Source: Malania oleifera (Eukaryota; Streptophyta; Magnoliopsida; Santalales; Ximeniaceae). From it: a DNA stretch of 64,000 bases. Under the pieces are notes generated by a model. That model saw only the letters and a list, made by a program, of their open reading frames with translations, searched no databases and was not told the origin of the DNA. Of this stretch, positions 1-9,700 are shown one piece after another (positions within the stretch are counted from its first letter, which is position 1; each line of letters opens with the position of its first letter). A program made the position numbers and the translations under genes. Location: the NCBI RefSeq assembly GCF_029873635.1, contig NC_080423.1, positions 92,671,691 to 92,735,690 of the forward strand, given 5' to 3'.

Positions 1-930
1 TGTGTAAAACTCTCAACTAAACTAATATTTCTCAAGCCACACAATTAAATAAAACTCATATACTATAATCTGTATTTTTCCGTTGTATAAGAAATATAGA
101 ATTTTTCCTAGAATCCAGATTTCTGAATTTTTCTAAAAATACATAATTTCATACCCACAATGTCATACTTCTGAATTATCCAAAAATTATATTCTGAAAG
201 CACATAATTATATATATTACTGGTAAAAATTTCTAAAACAACTGGCATAACATATTTCGTTTACCTGATTTTAGAAAATAAGCCCGCAGCGATCCTAATT
301 TGTGCCTGCGACATACGCACAAAGACCTTTGTATTTATAAACCCTAATCTAGTCATATTAACCCCAAAAACATTCTCTATTTAACATTCCTTAACTCATA
401 TTCCTTAAATAATTAGCAAAACTCAAAAAAATAGCTTCCTTACCTTGATTTTGGAGTGATGCCCAAGTACCCCAAATCAACAATCTACTCCTATTAACTT
501 GCAGAGCATCATCCCTAGATCCTCGTGGTGGTTCTTGATCGTCAAATCAGGCTATAACAGAGTCGAAATCGAAGAGAGAGGGGGTGAGGAGCCGAACCTA
601 GAGAGAGAAAGTGAGGGAGAGTGATTTCTTCTACTGAAAATGTGATTTTAGCCTATATATGGGTTGCTGGCCACGTGTACTCGTCGACGAGATACATGTA
701 CTCGTTGACGAATCAAAGAAGGGTGTTTCTCGATGAAGAAATTGGGTTTGTTGACAAACCATTAATGGTCTGAAATTTTCCCTCTCGGGATCTTCTCGTC
801 AATGAGCACAAGGCACTCGTCGATGAGTCCCTACTGTGTACCCCTTCAAATTTTATTTTTCCTTATTTTTATTTTCTTCATTTTTCCTTTTCCTTGTTTT
901 CTCATAAATTAAATTTTTTGGGTCTCCACA
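1..930 (-). repeat. 3' LTR of gypsy element 1 (truncated by window edge)
   Basis: This stretch is collinear with 7217-8172, including the block near 275 (ttttagaaaataagcccgc), the region with actcgtcgacgag dyads and the end ggtctccaca at 930. On the minus strand the LTR starts TGTGGAGACC. Only the U3-proximal 930 of about 2100 nt lie in the window. The dyads at 679-692, 700-713, 794-807 and 815-828 lie 102-251 nt from the LTR start. Confidence 0.92.
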
Positions 931-943
931 TTCTCCCCTCCTT
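931..943 (-). other. Polypurine tract of gypsy element 1
   Basis: Read on the minus strand the sequence is AAGGAGGGGAGAA, immediately upstream of the LTR start TGTGGAGACC. This is the expected plus-strand primer for an LTR retrotransposon and fixes the element's orientation. The same tract recurs at 60350-60362 beside another LTR. Confidence 0.85.
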
Positions 944-1199
944 ACAAAATTTCGTCCTCGAAATTTTCTATCTATCACATTTCCAATTTTAATGGAAAGT
1001 AATACAATTTTATTAATTATCCTCACTAATGGCGGAGGAATACTATGGTTACAAGGGAGGGCTCTAGGATCTTACAATCATTCAAAGCAAATTCTCCCAA
1101 AACCATTCATAATCTAAAACCAAAAACACTACCTATCCTAACTTAGACTGTACAAGTCAAAATGCATACATTGTCATTTACTTTTTCTTTTACTAGTTC

Positions 1200-2640
1200 A
1201 GCACTAAGCTCCACTGAATAGATGTGGATATCTCTGGCACATTTTTTCCTCTAATTCGCACGAATCTTACTCAATTATATGATTGCACCATAGTACTTTT
1301 ACCGGTGGAATCCTCTTTGTACGCCATTCTTGTTCTTTCTGATCCAAAATCTGCACTGGCTTTTCTTTGTAAGACAAGACATCACCAAGCTTCAGTGCCT
1401 CATAACTGATCACATGGGAGGGATCTGGGATGTATTTCCTCAACATGGATGCATGGAATACGTCATGGATTCTAAACAAAACTAGTGGTAAAGCTAACCT
1501 ATAGGCCACTGGACCCACTCTCTCAGGAATCTCGAATGGACCAATACACCTAGGGCTCAGCTTACCCTTCCTCCCAAATCTCATAACCCTTTTCATTGGT
1601 GCCACTTTCAGGAAGACATGATCCCCTACATCAAACTCCAACTCTCGTCGGCAAGTGTCGACATAGCTCTTCTGCTGACTCTGTGCCGCCCTGATTATGT
1701 CTCTAATAAGTTTGACTTTATCATGAGTCTGTTGTATTAGCTCTGGCCCCAAAATCTATTTTTTCCCTAATCTCATCCTAGTATAATGGGGATCCGCACC
1801 TCCTACCATATAACGCCTCATATGGTGCCAGTCCAATGCTGGTCTGTTAGCTATTATTATAAGCAAACTCGACTAGTGACATAAATTGCATCCAACTGCC
1901 CCCAAAGTCCAGCACACATGCTCGTAGCATACCCCCCAAAATATGTATTATCCTCTCCGTCTGCTCATCTGTCTGAGGATGAAATGTTGTGCTAAACATC
2001 AACCTAGAACCCATGGCCCTCTACAAACTCCTCCAAAACTATGATCTGAACCGCTGGTCTCTATCCGATACAATGGACACTAGCATGACATGCAACCTAA
2101 CTATCTTCTGTATGTACAACTATGCCAGTATGCTCAAAGAGTAGTTAATTATGATGGGAAGGAAATGGGCAGTCTTCGTCAATCGTTCCACGACCACCCA
2201 GATGGCGTCTTGTCTATGTAATGTCAACGGTAACCTTGTAACAAAATCCATAGAAATATGTTCCCACTTCCAACCAAGAAAGTGGAGTGGCCGCAACTGT
2301 CCCGTCGGTCTCTAGTGGTCAGCCTTTACCTTCTGGCACTTCAAACAATGCTCTACATACTCAACTATCTCTTTTTTCATATTACTCCACCAAAAGGACT
2401 CCCAAAGATCCCCGTACATTTTAATACTTCCAGGGTATACGACATACAAGGATCGATGCACCTCCTCTAAGATGGTTCTTTGAATTTCAGCATCTGCAGG
2501 TACGCACAGTCTGGTACAAAACCTTAGAGCACCATCATCAAAAATATTAAAATCAACCTCTTGTCCACTCTGTACTCTATCTCTGATCTTTACTAATTTT
2601 GCGTTGTGCATATGAGCGATCTTAATTTTCTCCAGCAAAG
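1200..2640 (-). pseudogene. Integrase with C-terminal chromodomain, gypsy element 1 (broken)
   Basis: The amino-terminal zinc-binding part is seen at 2312-2638, with motifs [12 protein letters not shown] and CLKCQ. The catalytic core between about 1755 and 2310 is recognisable only as short pieces (WEHISMDFVTRLP) with many stops. The C-terminal part at 1267-1752 is open for 161 codons and has the conserved RFGRKGKLSPR and RIHDVFHASMLRKY motifs followed by VKVLW, the start of a chromodomain. The chromodomain itself is interrupted by a stop after NHIIE. In chromoviruses this domain tethers integration to marked chromatin; here it is not functional. Confidence 0.88.
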
Positions 2641-2644
2641 TCGG

Positions 2645-3938
2645 CTAAAGTACCCGACTAGCAATAAATGCTTGGTGATCCCTCTCTACTAGCTCTACCC
2701 CAAGCCTTTCCAAATTCATTCTAATCTGATATTGCATCACAGCTACTGATATTGAGGCACTCCCTGATTTCCGACTCAAGACAACAGCTACTACATTTGC
2801 TTTCCCTGGGTAGTAACTGATGAAATAGTCATAATATTTAATTAACTCCAACCATCTCCTCTACCTCATATTCAACTCTTTCTATGTGAAGAAATATTTC
2901 AAACTCTTATGATCTGTAAAGTTCTCACATTTCCCACCATACAGATAATGCCTCCAGATTTTTAAGGCGTACACCATTGCAGCTAACTCTAAATCATGTT
3001 TTGGATAGTTCTTTTCATATTCCTTGAGTTGCCGAGAAGCGTATGCCACAACCTTTCCTTGCTGAATCAATACACACCCAAGTCCTTTCAGGGACGCGTC
3101 ACTATAGATCACAAAATCTCCATCCTCTGATGGAATGGTCAAAACTGGTGCAGTGACTAATCGTTGTTTCAACTCCTGAAAGCTCTGCTCACAATCATCA
3201 TTCCATTCAAACTTAGCATTCTTCCTGGTTAGGCGTGTCAGAAGCCTTGATAGTCTAGAAAATCCCTCCATGAATTGGCGATAATATCCCACTACCAAGA
3301 AACTTCTGATCTCCTAAACATTCTTCGATCTTACTTAATTCACCACTACCTCTATCTTGCTGGGATCTATAGAGATTCCATCCCTGGATATCACGTGCCC
3401 AAGGAATGCAACTTTCTCTAACCAGAATTCACACTTCTTGAATTTGGCATATAGTCCTTTCTCTAAGCATCTGAAGTACCAGCCTCAAGTGCATCTCATG
3501 CTCCTCGAAACTCATCGAATAGACAAGTATATCATTAATTAAGACCACTATGAACTGGTCCAAGTACTGATGGAAGACACTGTTCGTCAGATCCATAAAT
3601 ACAGCAAGAGCATTCGTCAGTCCAAATGGTATGATCAAAAACTCATAGTGGTCATATCGGGTTCAGAACGCTGTCTTGGAGATATCCTCTGCCTTGACCT
3701 TCACTTGATGGCGCCCAGAGCGTAGATCAATCTTTAAATAAACATGTGTACCCTGGAGCTCATCGAACAAGTCATCTATACAGGGAAAAGGATACTTATT
3801 CTTAACAGTTACTTTACTTATCTCTCTACAATCGATGCACATCCTCATCGTCCCGTCCTTATTCTTAACAAATAAAATTGGCGCTCCGTAGGGCGATACA
3901 CTAGGCCTGATAAATCCTTTGTCTAATAATTCTTGCAA
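2645..3938 (-). pseudogene. Reverse transcriptase and RNase H, gypsy element 1 (broken)
   Basis: RT begins near 3938 with a [21 protein letters not shown] motif followed by [20 protein letters not shown]. The catalytic box appears as [11 protein letters not shown] in the piece 3429-3638, so the first aspartate of the usual IDD motif is Asn. RNase H is at 2882-3298 with the IYSDAS and [25 protein letters not shown] motifs, and the connection to integrase (YYPGKANVVAVVLSRKS) at 2645-2851. In-frame stops separate the pieces. The family copies RNA into DNA in the cytoplasmic particle; this copy cannot, because an active-site Asp is lost. Confidence 0.9.
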
Positions 3939-4274
3939 CTAGTCTTTTAGTTCTTTCAATTCGGCGAGAGCCATTCTGTAGGGTGCTTTAGAAATCGGTT
4001 CTGTCCCTAGAAGTAAATCTATAGTTAATTTCACTATCCGGTGGTAAACAACTAACTCCTCTAGAAAAACATCTGATAATTTCTCAACTATTGGAATATC
4101 AGCAAGTTTTAATTCTCTCTCTAAAATTTTCTTTATACAAGCTATGTACCCCTAACAACCATCCCGGAGTAGTCTCCTCGCTCGTATGGCTAACACTAAG
4201 TGTGGTGAGGAATGCACGTGCAACCCCACAAAACTAAACTCCTGCTTTTCAGGAGGCCTAAATATCACCTCTTT

Positions 4275-4560
4275 CTAATGACAATCAATACTGGTATAAT
4301 TTGTTGCTAGCCAGTTTATACCCAAAACCATGTCAAACCCATGCATTTCTAATACTACTTGATCAACTGGTAAAACTCTTCCCTGGATTTCTACTAGATA
4401 ACTTTTAAGCACCCTTCTACACCTCACTACTGATCTCGTCAGTGTGGCTACTAATAATTCAATTTCTAGCAACTGCGTTTCTACCCCAGATAACTTGATA
4501 TACCCCCATGAAACAAAAGAGTGTGTGGCCCCTAATTCAAATAAAACACAAATTTATATG
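4275..4560 (-). pseudogene. Aspartic protease, gypsy element 1 (active site altered)
   Basis: On the minus strand the region from about 4540 reads LFELGATHSFVSWGY where gypsy proteases have a D-S/T-G-A active site, so the catalytic Asp and Ser positions read E and L. Downstream, VVLEMHGFDMVLGINWLATN (4290-4350) is the conserved C-terminal flap-to-core segment. The protease would cleave the Gag-Pol polyprotein. The loss of the aspartate indicates a dead copy. Confidence 0.78.
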
Positions 4561-4629
4561 ATAAAACAATAATAGTACCTATCACAACGTGGCCCGCAGC
4601 CTTAGCATCACCCGGCTTCAACGCATAGA

Positions 4630-5713
4630 CCCTTGTTGAGGCTGTGCTCCTCTACTGGCCTCCTTGGGGTGCCTGGTTATTCCCCTGGAATGGTCTAGGA
4701 GCTGGTGCATTAATCAACGGCCCATGACATACCCGTGAGACATGTCCACGTCTGCCACACCAATAACAAACATTTTCTCCCACACGGCATTCGCACACAT
4801 GTCTCTTGCCACATTTAGGACAAATGGGATAAGTTTGCTCGCCCTGATACCCACGGTTCCCCATCACCTACCTCTAACCTCTGCCGTACCAGTCTCCCCT
4901 CCATGGGTCCCGGCTGGAACCCGCCTGAAATTTGGGAGGCATGGGCCTCTTTCTCTAGCTCTATCTCCCACTACCCCTCTGCCTGCTCTCCTCTGCTATA
5001 GCGGCCCTGTCCACCAATTCTAAAAAATCATGCACTTTTAAAATGACCACCTATTCATAGATTTCTTGCCTCAAGCCCCTCTCGAACATCCTTGCCTTCT
5101 TAACCTCGTCTGGGACAATATATGGGGCAAAACGAGACAGCTCAAAAAATTTCGCCACGTACTACTAAACCATAAGATGCCTTTGGGTCAAATTAAGGAA
5201 CTCTTCCACCTTGGCTTCTTTAATGGTTGCAGGAAAGTAGCAATCAAAGAAAATTTCTTTAAATTGACCCCATGTCATGACTACTAACACTGGCCTCTGC
5301 TCCTCTAGTAATTTCACAGTTTTCCACCACCTATTATCCTCTCTCGTCAACCTATAAGTGGCATATAAGACCCTCTGTTCATCAGTGCAGTTCAGCACCA
5401 TCAGTATTTTCTCAATTTCCTGTATCTAGTTTTCCGCAACTGCGGGGTTGGCTCCCCCTAAGAATGCCGGAGGATGCATGCCCATGAACTGCTGGATTGT
5501 GCATCCCTAATCCCCTTACGGGCATCCCTGCTCCCTAGAAGTCTGTGCTATCTCAGTCATAACCTGCTGAGCTACACTGCGCATAACTACATCTGAATCA
5601 CTGTAGTCCATACTTGTGAGCCTTGCACCATAATCACCACTGGCATGAGCATTTCTATTCCCGGGGTCCATCCTGAAAAGAGAATAAACATAATCTAAAG
5701 ACCCTATCTTCAT
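4630..5713 (-). pseudogene. Gag, gypsy element 1 (broken)
   Basis: The likely start is near 5672-5713 (pieces MKIGSLDYVYS and MDPGNRNAHASGDYG). A retrotransposon-gag core is seen at 5165-5520 ([46 protein letters not shown]). A CCHC zinc knuckle CYWCGRRGHVSRVC is encoded near 4730-4775, preceded by an additional Cys-rich CPKCGKRHVCEC. Several stops break the frame between 4870 and 5060. Gag would form the virus-like particle and bind the genomic RNA. Confidence 0.85.
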
Positions 5714-6049
5714 AACATAACTAATATATTTATCTAACTAAAATCTCATATCATCAATTAACCTAACGTCCTTATTCTCAATTTAAGATTCAGTTCTGCA
5801 ATTTAGAAACAAACTCAACGATAGTTTACCATGGTTTTCCTGAAATCATCATTCCAGAAAAATCATAGAAACCACCACGAAGTTTCTACCTCCATACTGT
5901 AGAACCAAAACCCTAAATTCTCATCTTAATTCCCAACATAGATTCACTAAAATCCTGATCTTCTCATTTCCTATCCTCTTCAAGATCTATTCCTATACTC
6001 TGATATTGTTTTCCGCTGTGCTCTAAAGTCTACAGAACCTAACAACCTA

Positions 6050-6063
6050 GGCTTTGATACCAA
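6050..6063 (-). other. Primer binding site, gypsy element 1
   Basis: The minus strand reads TTGGTATCAAAGCC just inside the 5' LTR (whose inner edge is 6067). This matches the common plant initiator-tRNA-Met PBS TGGTATCAGAGCC with one change (G to A). Confidence 0.8.
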
Positions 6064-6066
6064 ACT

Positions 6067-8172
6067 TGTGACGACCCCCGAATTTCTACCATTTTTTTTT
6101 TCATTTATATATTCTTTTTTCAACAACATTTATTACTCTAATACCCATAATGATCTTCACTATAACGTCCCAAACCCAAAGTGGTACCAAGGATACTTGT
6201 TCATAAATCATGTCATCTATGCAGCGGAAAACATAAAATACTTAACCTTATTTACAATACCAAAGTTTCAATATTTTCCAAAAATATACATATACATCTC
6301 CCAAAAATCCACAAGAACTCCTAGGGACTACTCAAAATACATCTCCTAATAAAACACTTACCTTGTAGCTAGGACAATACTAAAGTCCCTTCTATCTCGA
6401 AGCTCGCTCCGCATGTCGATCTAGATTTCTTCAAATGTTTGAATTTCTGGGGTGAGACACCTCTCAATAAGATGAAATATGTTACTACTAGTGTGTGGCA
6501 AATGAGTTTACATGAATAATACATTTACTAATCAAGATGTAACTTAGATTACATTTTAGGGTAAGACATATCATAACTCACACCTATGTTACTCAAAATA
6601 CAAGTGTTTCTAAATTTTTTATTTAATCATACTTTTAGCTATAATATTTATAGTTTATGTTTTCTGTAAATCTACATGCATATAATTGTAAAAGTTTCCC
6701 TAGATGGATAACTGTATATCATGAATTAACCCCGCATGATTCGGGTTGTGTGGTTTGTGCACTGGACTTAACTCTGGCTAGCCTACCACACTAAGTCAAA
6801 CTGTAAACCTTTGTAGTACGATTAGCTTCCTCAACTTGGTCCTGACTGCCAGGAGCTCTTCATCTCTCCTCTGAGGCACAATTGACTGTCATTTCACACT
6901 CTATATGAGATATGTGGTTGCACTATCTATATTGTATTAGTTATGATACTGTGCTCTGTAATCTATTATGGTCCATTAGGGATCTGATACTATATAATAT
7001 TATGCCTATATATTACTGTTTTACCATGATTCTATATAATCTGAAATAACCATGATTCTATATAAGTTGAAATATCATGATACTATAGTATTTGTAATAC
7101 CGTGATTCTGTAATATCTGCATTTCATGGTTCTATAATATCTAAATAATCATGGTAATGTAAAAACTGTATAATCATGGTTCTTTGAAAATTGTATCATC
7201 ATGGTTCTGTAAAAGTTGTGTCAAACTCTGTACTAAACTAATACTTCTCATACCACACAATTAAATAAAACTCATATACTATAATCTGTATTTTTTCGCT
7301 GTATAAGAAATATATAAAATCTGTAGAATTTTTCCTAGAATCCAGATTTCTAAATTTTTCTGAAAATACATAATTTCATACACACAATGTCATACTTCTA
7401 AATTATCCAAAAATCATATTCTGAAAGCACATAATTATATATATATATAAATAATATTTTATTGGCAAAAATTTCTAAAACAACTGGCATAACATATTTC
7501 CTTGACCTGATTCTTGAAAATAAGCCCGCAGGGATCCTAATCTGCGCCCGCGGCGTACGCGCAAAAACCCTTGTATTTATAAACCCTAATCCAGTCACAT
7601 TAACTCTAAAAATATTCTAAATTTAACATTCCTTAACCCATATTCCTTAAATAATTAGCAAAACTCAGAAAAATAGTTTCCTTACCCTAATTTTGGAGTG
7701 ATGCCCAAGTACCCCAAATCAACAATCTGCTCCAATTAATTTGTAGAGAATTATCCCTAGATCCTCGTGGTGGTTCCTGATCGTCGAATCGGGCTATAAT
7801 GGAGCCAAAATCGAAGAGAGAAGGGGTAAGGAGCCAAACCTAGAGAGAGAAAATGAGGGAGAGTGATTTATTCAGCTGAAAATGTGATTTTAGCCTATAT
7901 ATGGGCTGTTGGCCATGTGTACTCGTCAATGAAACACAAGTACTCGTTGACAAATCGAAGAAGGGTGTTCATCAATGAATACAATGGGTTCATTGATGAA
8001 CCCTTAATGGTATGAAATTCCCCTTCTCGGGATCTTCTCATCGATGAGTGCAAGGCTCTCGTCAACGAGTCCCTACTATGTACTACTTCAAATTTTCTTT
8101 TCCCTTCTTTTTCTTTTCTTTATTTTTTCTTTTCCTTGTTTTCTCATAAATTAAATTTTCCAGGTCTCCACA
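6067..8172 (-). repeat. 5' LTR of gypsy element 1 (2106 bp)
   Basis: On the plus strand it begins TGTGACGACC and ends GGTCTCCACA, so the ends are a near-perfect inverted repeat. It contains a shared LTR core (gggtgagacacctctca near 6450), a degenerate tandem run of catggttctgtaaaa-like units at 7020-7215, and U3 dyads at 7921-8070. It abuts CACTA transposon sequence at 8173, implying insertion into that element; the other junction lies outside the window, so no target-site duplication can be checked. Confidence 0.93.
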
Positions 8173-8339
8173 TTTTCTATAGGAAATATGTCGAATAAAT
8201 CATGAGAATCAAAGCAGATTAGATGCAATGCATTGTGGTGGGTTAAGGTTATTTAGGCATCATAGAGGGGTAATTTCTATAAAACTAGCATAGTATTACA
8301 TTACAAATGTTATATTTACACATAAAAAGTTGTTAATAT

Positions 8340-8937
8340 AATGTTTGATATGATAATGTAGCATGATCTAGTCATTGGACGACCAGAGAGTAGGTCTAGT
8401 CTATATCAGAGAACATATCAAAGGAAGTCAGGGGACTGGTGCCAGGGTGCTCAAAGCAAACATGTTAGTATGTTATAGTATTTAGTTCATTATTAAATTC
8501 AACAAGCCATAATTGCATTGTTTTTTAATCATTTTCTAAATTTTTATGAATGGAAATAGGAGAGGATGGTTCATATGAGGGATACAAACATTCCTAAGGG
8601 TAGTTAGCGACTCACAGATGATGAGATTTGTGATCAGGTTCTTGGGCATGAACTAGGGGATTGTGTGAAAGGTCTTAGGGGTGGATACATAGCCCCAGCA
8701 TTAGCATCGATAGATCATTCTGCATATCGTGCTGAGATTGAGGAAGTGCATCGAAAGGCCGCAAATCGTGAGTCAACTATGTGGCAACAACTGTAGGAAG
8801 TTGTCCAAAGGAACGAGGTCATGGAGCAGTGGCTTGATGCCATGATACACTGGAAAGCAAAGATTTATGAAATGCTCGGCCAACGTCAAGGAGATGATGC
8901 GGGTGGATCCTCCTTTGCTATGTATGCATGTAAGTAT
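8340..8937 (+). pseudogene. CACTA transposase C-terminal region (TNP-type), with stops
   Basis: In one frame from 8563 the sequence reads LTDDEICDQVLGHELGDCVKG and later YRAEIEEVHRKAANRESTMWQ and RNEVMEQWLDAM. This D/E-I-x-D-x-VLG...G-x-x-KGL pattern is typical of the C-terminal region of plant En/Spm transposase-associated proteins. Two in-frame TAG codons (near 8608 and 8794) interrupt it. An upstream block at 8363-8467 (PESRSSLYQRTYQRKSGDW) may be an earlier exon. A good donor (CAT|GTAAGT) follows near 8930. The call as CACTA transposase is supported by the 13670 terminus. Confidence 0.7.
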
Positions 8938-8964
8938 GTGTATGTGTATGAACATAACTGTAGG

Positions 8965-9700
8965 CTAGGATAGGGATGAATAGGGATGGACTCCATCAGC
9001 TCCGACACGTTCATTACATTGAGGTGGACGTGCCGGAGTTGGCGGTGTTCATCCCTATTCAAATTAACATTGGCCAAGTGATAAATTATACCCAACCTAT
9101 AGGTTGGATAAACCATGCAAACGTATAGGTTGGGCATAACTTACCATTTGGCTAATGTTGATCTGAATAAGGATGGATACCATCAGCTCTGGCATATCCA
9201 CCTTACTGTCACAGACGTGTCGGAGCTGACCCCACTCACTAACCATCCTAATATGCGCAAAAACCATCCAAACCAACACTAAAACCTTCAAAAGCTGGTT
9301 GATGATAAGTTATGTCATGCCTATAGGTTTGCATTGTTTATCCACATCATTCCTTGAGGGGAGGTTCAGAGGGGCACAATTTTATAAGATCTTGTCAAGT
9401 GTTTACTCTTGCAAATAAAAGTGTTGCAAGAGTAAGTTGCTAAAAGTTGATCTAAAAGTATCCCCCTTTGAACCCACCCTCAATGAATATCTGGATAAAT
9501 CATGCAAACCTATAGGTTAGGCATAACTCACCATCATCCACCAGCTTTAGCAGGTTGTACTGTTGGTTTGGTTGATTATTGTGCATATTAGGATGGTTAG
9601 GCAAAATATTAAGCATGATATTAGTGAGTGGGTTCAGTTCCAACACGTCCATGACATTGAGCTGGAAGTGCCAGAGCAGATGGTGCCCAAAAACTCTTTG
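8965..9700. repeat. Nested inverted repeats (foldback structure) in the CACTA element
   Basis: A large inverted repeat is centred near 9419, where tactcttgcaa (9404-9414) faces ttgcaagagta (9424-9434). It extends outward with gaps to about 9178 and 9690, each arm roughly 240-255 nt. To its left a second inverted repeat is centred near 9112, with left arm about 9040-9095 and right arm about 9128-9180, around the perfect 16-bp palindrome ccaacctataggttgg (9092-9107). A third, smaller dyad (ctccgacacgt / acgtgccggag) lies at 8998-9042. The outermost sequence of the right arm is also the start of the satellite monomer that follows. Confidence 0.8.

Larger units (their letters stand above)
1..8172 (-). 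mobile_element. Ty3/gypsy chromovirus element 1 (Tekay/Del-like), degenerate
   Basis: The element reads on the minus strand. From high to low coordinates it has a 5' LTR (6067-8172), an initiator-Met-type primer binding site, gag with a CCHC knuckle, aspartic protease, reverse transcriptase, RNase H, integrase with chromodomain, a polypurine tract and a 3' LTR that is cut by the window start. Gag-protease-RT-RH-INT order defines Ty3/gypsy, and an integrase C-terminus running into a chromodomain defines chromoviruses. All coding parts contain stops or frameshifts, and catalytic residues of both protease and RT are changed, so the copy cannot work by itself. Assignment to the Tekay/Del clade rests on integrase-tail motifs and the roughly 2.1-kb LTR, and is an inference. 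Confidence 0.92.
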
